The position numbers and the translations under genes were made by a program. A DNA stretch of 64,000 bases from Lachnospiraceae bacterium. GTDB taxonomy: Bacteria > Bacillota > Clostridia > Lachnospirales > Lachnospiraceae. Under the pieces are notes generated by a model. The model made no database searches, was not told the DNA's origin, and saw only the letters and a program-made list of their open reading frames with translations. Where the stretch lies: contig CAJTFL010000002.1 in the NCBI GenBank assembly GCA_910575565.1, positions 124,001 to 188,000 of the forward strand. The letters run 5' to 3'. This document shows positions 44,992 to 56,315 of the stretch, piece by piece. The stretch's first letter is position 1. Each line of letters starts with the position of its first letter.

Positions 44992-45658
44992 TTGCTTTTC
45001 CTCTCCCTATGAAGTAAATGCCTTCATTTTGCCTTTTAAATTCTTCTGGCAAATCAAGAAACATATCCTTATCATCCTGTTCCCTCAGCTGGATATACTC
45101 TTCCAACAGCTCAATTTCATCAATCAAAACTGTGCTTTCTTCTTCGCTTTCATAAAAGAGTGGAATTAAATGAAACAGCCGTTTTGTCCCATCCGATTCA
45201 TCTGCATATTCAAATAAATCCATCTCATTTCCATGGTTTAATACCATTTTTGTGGATATAATGTCTCCGTGTTTATCCTTCTTTAACGAATAGATAAAAT
45301 CATTTACCCTAAACATAACCGGTTCATCCCGAAGCGTCTTTAAAACATCCACTTTAATTTCATTTGCCTCATCATCCGGCAGGCGCCTTATTATTTCATC
45401 GAAACTTATTTCTTCCTTTTGGCTTTCTACTGCCTTAATTCCTGTATCAAAATAATTCATCATTAATGAGAACCAATTTCTTTTTAACCTATCCTCCGCA
45501 ATCTCTCCTAAACCGCCATATCTGCTTGCAGGGTAAACAATGATCATCCGCACAAACCATTGAAAAACCTGATAGATTTCTGCAAAAACACCGCTTTTCT
45601 CATTGCTCCTTTGCGCAATATCATTCAAAATTGTTTTGAAATTGCTAACCGAAAACCC
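44978..45658 (-). pseudogene. Decayed AAA15-type ATPase (P-loop deleted)
   Basis: The frame holds pieces typical of AAA15/AAA_21 (OLD-like) ATPases found with defence or toxin-like functions: an N-terminal FSVSNFK strand (just upstream of the ATG at 45628, entered from a TAG at 45659), IIVYPASRYGGL, KRNWFSLMMNYFDTGIK, DESDGTKRLFHLIPLF and Walker-B-like TVLIDEIE. But the Walker A region expected after SNFK is missing, and the part after Walker B jumps straight to a C-terminal RRQNEG-like end. Full members have about 400 or more residues; this has about 216-226. Two internal deletions in frame explain it. I treat it as a remnant without ATPase function. Confidence 0.7.
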
Positions 45659-45858
45659 CTATCAGCATATGACCACACTTTCTTTCACTTCCCCGCCCAA
45701 TGCCACATATATGGCACTCAAGCGTTCAACATCATGATTTCCATTAAATATACCGTTTCATTCACATAATGTCAATGTTTTGCCGATTTATCTTTACTAA
45801 ATAAATACTATATTGTGATTTTTTCACATCCTTACCAATTCGCCATTTTTCATTCCCC
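45659..45858. other. Gap without gene after pseudogene start
   Basis: The 200 bp between the pseudogene and the 30-bp repeat array hold no open frame that I can support; it is AT-rich, with a short ATATATGGCA-type stretch, and is probably leftover upstream sequence of the decayed ATPase gene. Confidence 0.5.
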
Positions 45859-46020
45859 AGCAGCCGTCCTCTTTTGCTTTCTCTCCCCCCAGCAGCTGCC
45901 TTTTTTGCTTTCTTATTCCCCAGCAGCCGCCCTTTTGCTTTCTCTCCCCCAGCGGCTGCCTTTTTGCTTTCCCATTCCCCGTCAGCCCCTTTTTCGTCTT
46001 CCCGCCCCCAGCAGCCGCCC
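45859..46020 (-). repeat. Imperfect ~30-bp tandem array at acyltransferase 3' end
   Basis: Six units start with AGCAGC (or a variant) at 45859, 45891, 45922, 45951, 45981 and 46010, with periods of 29-32 bp, each with a CAGC-G/TGCC core followed by a TTTTGCTTTC-type stretch. The array contains the stop codon of the acyltransferase gene (45982) and its last codons, so unit changes would alter the protein end. Confidence 0.8.
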
Positions 46021-47064
46021 CGCCACAGGCCGGTAAGCCGCTTCCAGAACGCACCCGACACTTAAGGCCAACACAAAGGAAACCGCCGACAGCCCCAGCC
46101 ACCAGACCCATCTGACCCAAATCCCCATTTCCCCAAGGGGCATATTTGCCCCCTGCAAAGGAATTCCTGCCCGTCCTTTAAGCCTGGCGGAAAGCATAAA
46201 CTGGGTAATCCCATGCATCAGGTAGAGATAAAACGAGCGTTTTGCCACAAACTGAATCCCTTTAGAAAACCGCTCTGCCGCCGCCTTCCCAAAAGATGTC
46301 ACCGCCAGGTAAATCCCACCCGTCATCAAGATCATCGTCACCGAATAATTATGGAGCGCCGGGTTCTCCCGTCCCCAAAAGCAGGTTTCCCAGGAAGACA
46401 CCAAAAACGCCCCCGCTCCCGCCAAAATGGCAAGCTTCTTCTTCCCAGGAGATAATTCCAGGCTGTCCAGCAGATACCCCCATACGCAGTAAAAAATCCA
46501 GCTGTAAAAGGGGTAAGCCGTAAGCACCATCTCAAGCCCAAAGATCTGGTAAAGGTTCTGCACAAAAAAATAGGCCAGGGATATGCCAATCAGCGCCTTT
46601 TTCTCCCCCTTCCCCATGGAAGAAAACATCCTGGCTAAAAAGGGGACAGCCAAATAAAACCCAGCCAAGGCATAGACAAACCAAAAATATCCCTGGATAC
46701 GGCTTTGAAGAAAATCCCTCGCAAACCCTTTCCAAAACTGCGGATTCATCCCATTCCTTCCATACACATAAGTATAATAAAACAGGGACGCCCCAAAAAC
46801 AGGGATCCCAATCTTCACCAGCCTTTTCCAGTAAAACCTTCCCATCTTTCCATCATAGCGCTCCAAAAGAAACCTGCCGCTAACCATAAAAAACAGGCCG
46901 TTGCTGGTCAAAAGAACCGTCCTTACTACCTCGTGAAGCCGGAAAGCCCCTTCATTCCCCAAAGGGACCAATTCCACCTCCTGCATCATATGAACGGCAA
47001 CCACCATAAAAATCGCCAGGATCTTCAACAGATTATAATGAACAAGCTGCCTCTCCTTTTCCAT
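45982..47064 (-). CDS. Acyltransferase 3 family membrane protein
   Basis: A 360-residue multi-pass membrane protein of the OafA/YrhL acyltransferase 3 family, which moves acetyl or other acyl groups onto surface polysaccharides. Seen: LLKILAIFMVVAVHMMQE with the conserved catalytic His near the N-terminus, LFFMVSGRFLLER and about ten hydrophobic segments. The C-terminal end (RLLGAGRRKRG) is encoded by the tandem array. The start ATG at 47064 is chosen by family N-terminus; the longer GTG start adds a segment with no homology. The ribosome binding site is weak (GGTGAGAG). Confidence 0.8.
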   Translation of the reverse strand: MEKERQLVHYNLLKILAIFMVVAVHMMQEVELVPLGNEGAFRLHEVVRTVLLTSNGLFFMVSGRFLLERYDGKMGRFYWKRLVKIGIPVFGASLFYYTYVYGRNGMNPQFWKGFARDFLQSRIQGYFWFVYALAGFYLAVPFLARMFSSMGKGEKKALIGISLAYFFVQNLYQIFGLEMVLTAYPFYSWIFYCVWGYLLDSLELSPGKKKLAILAGAGAFLVSSWETCFWGRENPALHNYSVTMILMTGGIYLAVTSFGKAAAERFSKGIQFVAKRSFYLYLMHGITQFMLSARLKGRAGIPLQGANMPLGEMGIWVRWVWWLGLSAVSFVLALSVGCVLEAAYRPVAGRLLGAGRRKRG

Positions 47065-47132
47065 AAGGACTCTCACCCATGCTTTCTCAAAATTTAAACC
47101 AGCGGCACATGAGGCGCGGTCTTTCACGCGCC

Positions 47133-47246
47133 TTTTGTGCCGCTTCGCTTCATTTGTGCCGCTTCGTTTTATTTGTGCCGCTCCGTTTTATTTGTGCCGC
47201 TCCATTCTATTTGTACTGCTCCATTCTATTTGTGCCGCTCCGTTTC
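47133..47246. repeat. Six 19-bp tandem repeats upstream of acyltransferase gene
   Basis: Six back-to-back 19-bp units (47133-47151 to 47228-47246) with consensus ATTTGTGCCGCTCCGTTTT and one to four differences each. They lie between lacZ and the acyltransferase gene, both on the minus strand. The rest of this 250-bp gap shows nothing else. Confidence 0.92.
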
Positions 47247-47315
47247 ATTTTTAGCGAAGGCGGATTCCCGCTGCCTCCCTTCCGAAGCACGAGCCGATTC
47301 CCCGCCCGTAAAACC

Positions 47316-50555
<3,240 letters not shown>

Positions 50556-50560
50556 TCACT

Positions 50561-50614
50561 AGTCAAGCCACTAGTGCACCGACTTGATTATATTTAGCAT
50601 AATTATCATATCAA
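50561..50614 (-). promoter_or_regulatory. lacZ promoter and operator-like palindrome
   Basis: -35 TTGATA (50609-50614) and perfect -10 TATAAT (50587-50592) are 16 bp apart on the minus strand. Around the expected transcript start lies AGTC-N4-CACTAGTG-N4-GACT (50561-50584), a 24-bp palindrome with the core CACTAGTG. A second site with the same core (ACAGTACACTAGTGTACTGT, 50671-50690, perfect 20-bp palindrome) is 108 bp upstream, centre to centre. A pair of repressor sites is suggested; no regulator gene for it is in the window. Confidence 0.7.
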
Positions 50615-50684
50615 TAGCACATATAATTTATTGGTAAATAAGGAAATTGGTTTAGCTAAATATAATCGAGACAGTACACTAGTG
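50569..50684. repeat. 116-bp element with 30-bp terminal inverted repeats
   Basis: 50569-50598 and 50655-50684 are inverted copies agreeing at 26 of 30 positions, each starting CACTAGTG at the outer end and ending GATTATATTTAGC inside. The centre is AT-rich. The size fits a MITE or a symmetrical regulatory region; the lacZ promoter lies inside it. Confidence 0.75.
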
Positions 50685-50872
50685 TACTGTATCATTGATA
50701 CTCAGCCAAACCTCCTTGCCCAGGCTTCCGTCGGACTGCGTTGCCTTCACTCAACGATGCCACCGCAGAGCCTGCCCCAGCGAAGCGAGGGTATCGCCTC
50801 CTTCAGGCGCCTTGCCGCTGAAACCCTGTTCAGCGGAGTTTTGACAGATATCAACGATACACTAGACCCGAT
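50677..50872. repeat. Second hairpin-rich element next to it, with imperfect inverted ends
   Basis: The left end (CTAGTGTACTGTATCATTGATACT) and the right end read backwards (CTAGTGTATCGTTGATATCT) match with one 4-5-nt gap. The inside is GC-rich with hairpins CGCCT-AGGCG (50795-50809) and CCGCTGAA-TTCAGCGG (50815-50836). No coding frame is supported. Could be a MITE-like unit or a structured RNA. Confidence 0.5.
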
Positions 50873-51277
50873 TTCCCTGCTGTCCGTCCCCTGAATGGCC
50901 GCTAAAGCAGATAAACATTTAAGTGCATATAGTATATCAATTTTTTGCGGGATTTTCCACATAAAAAAAATGAATATACGTTATTATCTGTTAGATGGAC
51001 GAACATTACTATTCGTTGGATAAATGTTATGATCAGTTAAATGGATAAATATTAATGCAGATAAAGTTTATTCATGGGATGATTTTGTCAGTAGTGTAGC
51101 ACTTTCGCCAATGAACTGCCTCAGCATACCGAAAGCTAACTGGAACTAACTGGAACTAACCAGCACCTTCCAGCTTCACCAAGTTGACAAACCATCCATT
51201 CCCTAAAAACCTCCAACCTCTTAACCCTCCAAAAATTCACAACGCCTCCCCCCAAAGTTAACCACGCCCCACCCAAA
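50873..51277. other. Gap without gene; short direct repeats
   Basis: No gene supported. It is AT-rich on the left. Three direct copies of GGAYRAAYRTTA occur at 50997-51008, 51018-51029 and 51043-51054, and a 10-bp CTAACTGGAA tandem near 51136-51161. These could be binding sites; on the minus strand they lie upstream of lacZ. Confidence 0.5.
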
Positions 51278-51317
51278 GAAACGCCGCATACCTCCTACTA
51301 TCGGCATCCGGCGTTTC
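51278..51317 (-). terminator. Hairpin after sugar permease genes
   Basis: GAAACGCCG (51278-51286) and CGGCGTTTC (51309-51317) form a perfect 9-bp stem downstream of the last permease gene. On the minus strand TTTGGG follows, so the T-run is short. A moderate terminator. Confidence 0.55.
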
Positions 51318-51387
51318 CCATTTCCCCTATTCCCTACACCCTTTTAACCCCTCTGCAAAACCTGCCACTCCTGCAAAATCAACCGCC

Positions 51388-52221
51388 CTACTCCTTCACC
51401 GCCCCCGCAGCCACTCCAGCCAAAATATACCGCTGGAAAAACACATAAATCACTATGGTGGGCAGCATGATAATGATAATCCCTGCCGCCAGCTTCTGCC
51501 ACGACCCCTGCTGGGCATTGGCAAAATTCATCAGGAAGGTGGTCAGCGTCCTGAGGGAGTTCTTCGGCATATACAGGTAAGGCACATACATATCGTTAAT
51601 AATATTAATCGCTTTAATGATCACCACCGTAGCCGTAGCCGGAGCTAACAGCGGGAAGATGATCCGGGCAAACAAGCTGAAGTAATCGCACCCGTCCAGC
51701 AGGGCGCTTTCGTCTAAGGACACCGGCAGGGTAGAGATAAACTGCCGGTAAATATAAAGCTGCATCAAATCGGAAGCCACGTAGATGATAATGGGCGCCC
51801 CTAAGCTGTTATACAGCATCAGCCCGTTAATAATCTTAAACCGGGCAATTTCCGTCACAAAAGTAGGGATAAGCATCCCGGCGAAAAACAGCCCTACGAT
51901 CACACCCTTAAACCGGAACTGGAACCGCTCAATGATAAAGGCGGTAATGGTTCCGAACATGACGTTAAAGAAAATGCTGACCACCAGGATAATCCCTGTA
52001 TTTTTAAAGCCGATCAGCAGGTATTTATCCTTTAATACCTTGGCAAAATTTTCAAAGGTTATCCGCCCTATGGGAGGAAGGAGCAGGGGAGAAGTTTTCA
52101 CCATATCGCCCTTGGTCTTAAAAGCGGCAAACAAGGTCAGGAGTATGGGGAGCAGCACCAGAATCACCATGCCGATGCAGATAACCTGCTTTACTCCCTG
52201 GAGCATCGCCCGTCTTTTCAT
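51388..52221 (-). CDS. Carbohydrate ABC permease, MalG type
   Basis: A 277-residue CUT1 inner-membrane permease with six membrane segments and the EAA loop (ESALLDGCDYFSLFARIIFPLL). It overlaps the MalF-type gene by 4 bp (ATGA), so they are translated together. It needs a shared MsmX-type ATPase from elsewhere; none is encoded here. Confidence 0.92.
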   Translation of the reverse strand: MKRRAMLQGVKQVICIGMVILVLLPILLTLFAAFKTKGDMVKTSPLLLPPIGRITFENFAKVLKDKYLLIGFKNTGIILVVSIFFNVMFGTITAFIIERFQFRFKGVIVGLFFAGMLIPTFVTEIARFKIINGLMLYNSLGAPIIIYVASDLMQLYIYRQFISTLPVSLDESALLDGCDYFSLFARIIFPLLAPATATVVIIKAINIINDMYVPYLYMPKNSLRTLTTFLMNFANAQQGSWQKLAAGIIIIMLPTIVIYVFFQRYILAGVAAGAVKE

Positions 52222-53120
52222 TTTTTCCCCTCCTTATCCTGCTTCAGCACGATCCCGTGAATCAGCTTATTTTGGATAACGTAAATCACCACAATCATCA
52301 CCATAATCGCCACCGCCATGGTGGAAGCCAGGCCGAAATTGGAAAAAGTGAAGGCCGTTTTTATGGTGTACAGCGTAAAGGTGGAGGAGGCGTACCCGGG
52401 GCCTCCGCCGGTAATCACAAAGGGGATGTCAAACACCTGCAGCGCCCCACGGATATTGTCAAACAGGATAAAATCCACCATCAGCATGATGGCTGGGATC
52501 TGGATATACTTAAACATCTGCCAGGCATTGGCTCCATCCACCCTTGCCGCTTCCTGCACATCCTGAGGAAGGGACTGGAGAGCCGCCATAAACAGGATAA
52601 TATGGTAGCCGGAAAACCGCCATAGCGACACGAATGACAGGACAAAATTAACGATCTTCGGGTCAGACAGCCAGTTCCTTTTTAACATCCCCAGGCGGAG
52701 CAGCTCCAATATGGCGTCGAATGCGCCGTTAATGGGGGAGAAAAAATAGGAGAAGGCGTATGCGATGGCCACGCCATTGATGATATAAGGCATAAACACC
52801 ATGGTCTTATAAAACTTTGCCCCTTTAAGCTTAGACACCAGCAGCACGGCAAATGCCAGCTCAATGGGAATCATGCATAAATGCACCACGAAATACACGG
52901 CATTGTTCATCAGGGACTGCCACAAATCCTTATTCTGGAACATGGAAATGTAATTGCCAAATCCGATAAACTGGCTGCTTTCCGAATAGCCGTCCCAGTT
53001 GGTGAAGCTCATGCGCACCAGGTCGATGGCCGGAAATACCACAAACCCGATAAGCAGCAGGGTAGGGACGATTAAGGAAAGCATGATAAACTGCCTTCTT
53101 TTCTTTGCCAGAGAACTCAT
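52218..53120 (-). CDS. Carbohydrate ABC permease, MalF type
   Basis: A 300-residue CUT1 inner-membrane permease. Six membrane segments and the EAA loop (EAARVDGANAWQMFKYIQIPA). N-terminal basic MSSLAKKRRQFIML then a membrane segment. Pairs with the MalG-type protein. A 162-bp gap with a hairpin separates it from the binding-protein gene upstream. Confidence 0.92.
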   Translation of the reverse strand: MSSLAKKRRQFIMLSLIVPTLLLIGFVVFPAIDLVRMSFTNWDGYSESSQFIGFGNYISMFQNKDLWQSLMNNAVYFVVHLCMIPIELAFAVLLVSKLKGAKFYKTMVFMPYIINGVAIAYAFSYFFSPINGAFDAILELLRLGMLKRNWLSDPKIVNFVLSFVSLWRFSGYHIILFMAALQSLPQDVQEAARVDGANAWQMFKYIQIPAIMLMVDFILFDNIRGALQVFDIPFVITGGGPGYASSTFTLYTIKTAFTFSNFGLASTMAVAIMVMIVVIYVIQNKLIHGIVLKQDKEGKK

Positions 53121-53166
53121 AACGGCTCCTTTCTCTGCGATAAACGCCTGCGTCTGATTCAGAATT

Positions 53167-53201
53167 GCCGCACCGGGAATCCTTCCGATCCCTGGTGCGG
53201 C
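53167..53201 (-). promoter_or_regulatory. Intercistronic hairpin after sugar-binding protein gene
   Basis: GCCGCACC (53167-53174) and GGTGCGGC (53194-53201) form an 8-bp GC-rich stem, with partial pairing continuing inward; no T-run follows on the minus strand. Such hairpins commonly stabilise the binding-protein message so it exceeds the permeases. Confidence 0.55.
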
Positions 53202-53282
53202 GATCTACTAAGTTCAATATTAAGATACCAGGGCCAAAAGACTTTTTGATCCCAACATCATATTAAGGTAAAGCAGGAAAGA

Positions 53283-54677
53283 TTACTGGATGCCCAGCTT
53301 TTCCCTGGCTGCCTTCCACTTTCCGTTCAGTTCTTCCAGCCTTGCGTCCAGATCGAACCCGTCCGTAAACATCTCGGCTCCTAATTTCTTATAGTCAAAT
53401 GCCGTCTCATTCTGAATCGCCTGGAAATCATCTCCGCCGCCATCATACATTACCAGCTCCATATTTGGCTGTGCCTGGTCAGACTCTGCCAGTATAGGAT
53501 CCTTTTCCTTGGGGAAATTGGTCATGGAAGAAGCGCTGGTTACATAGTTAATGTAGCCGGGATACCATTCTTCGCTGTAGAACCATTCCACAAACGCCTT
53601 TGCCAGCTCCGGGTTTTTGCTGTGGGTGGTTATGCCCATAAAGGAATCGCCCTGCACAATCACCCGGAAGGGATCGCTTTCGCTGTCCCTGGCGGGAAGG
53701 TAGAAGGTTCCCAGCTGATCCACGCTGTCCGCGCCGCTTTGGATGTTCTGCAGCCCCCAGTCCCCCAGGGCAATCATAGCCGCTTCCTTCTGGGCAAAAA
53801 GGGTCGTTACCTGGTCATTGCCAAGGCCTAAGGGATCCTTTCCGAATACGCCGGAGGTAAAGAGGCTGTTGGCCTTCTTATACGCTTTATAAATGTCTGT
53901 CCCTTCCGCAAAAGGCTCGTCCGCCTTCGCCATATCATTCCAGTTCTGCCCATTGCCGCCTTCCAGGGCAGGCATAAACTCCATAAAGGGGTAATCCGGC
54001 CACTCATCCTTTGCCCCTAAGGCAATGGCCATAAAATCAGGATTTTCCTGGCCGTAGAATTCCTGCAGCTTCGTGGCCGCATCCTGAAGCTCCTGCCAGG
54101 TATCCGGCACTTCCACCCCGGCATCCGCAAACATATCCTTCCAGTAGTACACATACTCATAGCCTGCGGTCATGGGCACGCCTAAAACCTTGCCGTCCAG
54201 TGCATAGCCTGATGCCAGCTCATTATTTTTCGCCGCCTCCAAGTCGGATAAATCCAGCAGGTAATCCTTAAACCGGGATAAGGTAAAAGGCTTGTTAAAC
54301 ATAACATCCGGAAGCTGGTTTGCCGAAGCACGCATCTTCATGGCGTTCCAGTACTCCGAATCGTCTTTAATCTTCTCTACTTCAATATTGGCATCCGGGT
54401 ATTTTTCCTGGAACTTCCCAACCATATCGTTTTCATCGATATAATCCATCAGGTTATTGTCCCAAATGGCAAAAACCAGATCGCCGCTTAACTCGGCGCC
54501 ATCCCCGCCGGAAGCCTCGCTCTGCCCTCCGTCGCTTTTCGTCTCTCCAGCCGGCGCTGCCGCTGTGGTCTGCTCTCCCGCTCCTGCTGTCGGCGCCGGA
54601 GCCTTCTCCCCGCATCCTGCAAGCGTCCCGGCTGCCATAACCGTTCCCAAAGTAAGAGCCAAAATTCTTTTCTTCAT
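53283..54677 (-). CDS. Sugar-binding lipoprotein (family 1 SBP)
   Basis: A 464-residue extracellular solute-binding protein. Lipobox AGTLAGCG puts the lipidated Cys near residue 22, followed by an Ala/Thr/Gly/Ser linker. Seen: FAIWDNNLMDYI, FQEKYPDANIEVEKI, DVMFNKPFTL and FVEWFYSEEWYPGYINYV, typical of CUT1 binding proteins. The start at 54677 has GGGGGA 5 bp upstream. Ligand unknown; the neighbouring beta-galactosidase suggests a galactoside but this is inference. Confidence 0.9.
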   Translation of the reverse strand: MKKRILALTLGTVMAAGTLAGCGEKAPAPTAGAGEQTTAAAPAGETKSDGGQSEASGGDGAELSGDLVFAIWDNNLMDYIDENDMVGKFQEKYPDANIEVEKIKDDSEYWNAMKMRASANQLPDVMFNKPFTLSRFKDYLLDLSDLEAAKNNELASGYALDGKVLGVPMTAGYEYVYYWKDMFADAGVEVPDTWQELQDAATKLQEFYGQENPDFMAIALGAKDEWPDYPFMEFMPALEGGNGQNWNDMAKADEPFAEGTDIYKAYKKANSLFTSGVFGKDPLGLGNDQVTTLFAQKEAAMIALGDWGLQNIQSGADSVDQLGTFYLPARDSESDPFRVIVQGDSFMGITTHSKNPELAKAFVEWFYSEEWYPGYINYVTSASSMTNFPKEKDPILAESDQAQPNMELVMYDGGGDDFQAIQNETAFDYKKLGAEMFTDGFDLDARLEELNGKWKAAREKLGIQ

Positions 54678-54788
54678 AAAAATCCCCCGTCCTTTCGTAA
54701 TCATTAAGCCTCGCCTTACCTTCCGGCAGGCTTTCCTTTTGATGGCTTAATCATAACAAAACGGCGGGGAAACTTCCATGAAATACCG

Positions 54789-56315
54789 TTAGATTTCTTG
54801 ATGTTTGGTTAGGGACTTGCGGTAATCCCCAGGGCTGACGCCGAAGGAACGCTTAAACATCCGGTTAAAATGCTCCACATTGTGATAGCCCACCCGTTCA
54901 CTCACCTCATACATCCTAAAATCCGTGGAAGCCATTAAGGCCTTGGCCTGCTGCATCCGGATATCCGTCAGGCAGGAGGAAAAGGTCATCCCGGACTCCT
55001 TGGTAAACCGGGAACTGAAGTATTTTTCATTCAGGCCCACAAAATCCGCCACGCTCTTTAAGGTCAGCTCCGGGTTGGCATAGTTGTCTGCCATAAACTG
55101 CCTGGCCTTTACGATTGCATCCGCCGCCTGGCCGCCTGCGCTGCGGTTTTTCGTATAATCCATCACCCAGCGGAAGTAATTATTCAGCCAAAGCTCCAGC
55201 TCCCGGTAGGATTTCAGCCTGCCAAGCTTTTCCCGGTAGGAAAATTCTTCCGCAAAGAGGGCAGAAAAATCATCCTCATACTGGCGGAAGCGCTCCGCCA
55301 AAAGGGCGATAAAGCCCAGGCTGTACAGGAAAGCCGCCTGGAACTCCATCCTGGAAAGCTTGGTAAAAAAAAGCTTCCTTTCCTGCTGAAAAAATACCGG
55401 ATCGGCCTGATAAAGGGCGGAGGCCAGGCCGTTCTCCTCACGCCTGCAGGCAAGGAAAGCCTCAAGCTCCTTTTCCTGCTCCCATTCCGTGCACACTGCG
55501 CCGCGCCCGTACAGCACGGACAGCTTTACCATATCGCTGTTTTTCTGGAGAGCCGCATACATCCCTTCCCCCTCGCAGGGTTCGCTTACCGCCGCCGAAA
55601 GGGTAAGGTTCATGTAATCCCGCCAGACTGACTGAAGCTGGCGGACAATGGAACAGATGGTATGGTGGTACTGACGTTTATCCCCTACCTGGTAAGCCAA
55701 AAGATAATGAAGGGGATCGATGGCTTCTAATCGCCCCCTGGCCGCTACCCGGGGAAGCTGCCGGGCCAGCTCCACCACGGGCTTTTCCAGCTGTTCCGCC
55801 AAATTCTCCCCAAACCGCGCCGTCTGCCGTTTCCAGTCGTCCACCTCGAACAGCAAAATGCCGTAAAGTCCGGAAAGCTCTTCTAAGCAAAACAGATGGC
55901 TTCCCCCTGCCGCCGCCTTCTTTTCCCCGGCTGTTTCCAGAAAAATCTGCCCGTTCAGCTTTTCCAAAAGCTTTGCCAGGGAACCAGCGGTTAAGTCCGA
56001 CTTTAGCAGATAGTCAAAGGCTCCCAGCCGGAAAGCCTGGCGCACCAGGGCAAATTCATTGTACCCGGACAGAGCCACCGTAACCGGAAGCTTTCCCGCA
56101 GCCTGCAGCTGCTCCATCAGGGAAATCCCGTCCAGATCCGGCATCTTCATATCCACGATCAACAGATCCGCCCTGTGGCTTTTAAAATACTCCAAAGCCG
56201 CCTTCCCCCCGCTGAAATCCGCCCCCACGGCAAAACCGAAATCCTCCCATTTCACCAGGGAGCGCAAGGTAACGCGGACGATCATATCGTCATCAACGAT
56301 TATCACCCGATTCAT
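54789..56315 (-). CDS. Response regulator, YesN/AraC type
   Basis: A 508-residue response regulator. Receiver domain 1-120 with the acidic pair (VIIVDDDM) and phospho-acceptor Asp in LLIVDMKMPDLDG (about residue 56). A long linker (about 130-400), then a C-terminal AraC helix-turn-helix (about 405-505; NEKYFSSRFTKESGMTFSSC, YEVSERVGYHNVEHFNRMFK). It overlaps the histidine-kinase gene by 23 bp. It should activate the sugar importer genes that follow 112 bp downstream. Confidence 0.93.
   Translation of the reverse strand: MNRVIIVDDDMIVRVTLRSLVKWEDFGFAVGADFSGGKAALEYFKSHRADLLIVDMKMPDLDGISLMEQLQAAGKLPVTVALSGYNEFALVRQAFRLGAFDYLLKSDLTAGSLAKLLEKLNGQIFLETAGEKKAAAGGSHLFCLEELSGLYGILLFEVDDWKRQTARFGENLAEQLEKPVVELARQLPRVAARGRLEAIDPLHYLLAYQVGDKRQYHHTICSIVRQLQSVWRDYMNLTLSAAVSEPCEGEGMYAALQKNSDMVKLSVLYGRGAVCTEWEQEKELEAFLACRREENGLASALYQADPVFFQQERKLFFTKLSRMEFQAAFLYSLGFIALLAERFRQYEDDFSALFAEEFSYREKLGRLKSYRELELWLNNYFRWVMDYTKNRSAGGQAADAIVKARQFMADNYANPELTLKSVADFVGLNEKYFSSRFTKESGMTFSSCLTDIRMQQAKALMASTDFRMYEVSERVGYHNVEHFNRMFKRSFGVSPGDYRKSLTKHQEI

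Noticed and set aside
44978-45628. Functional defence ATPase
   Set aside because: No Walker A motif and too short; treated as a pseudogene.
45859-47246. CRISPR array
   Set aside because: The 19- and 30-bp units are adjacent without unique spacers and no cas gene is near.
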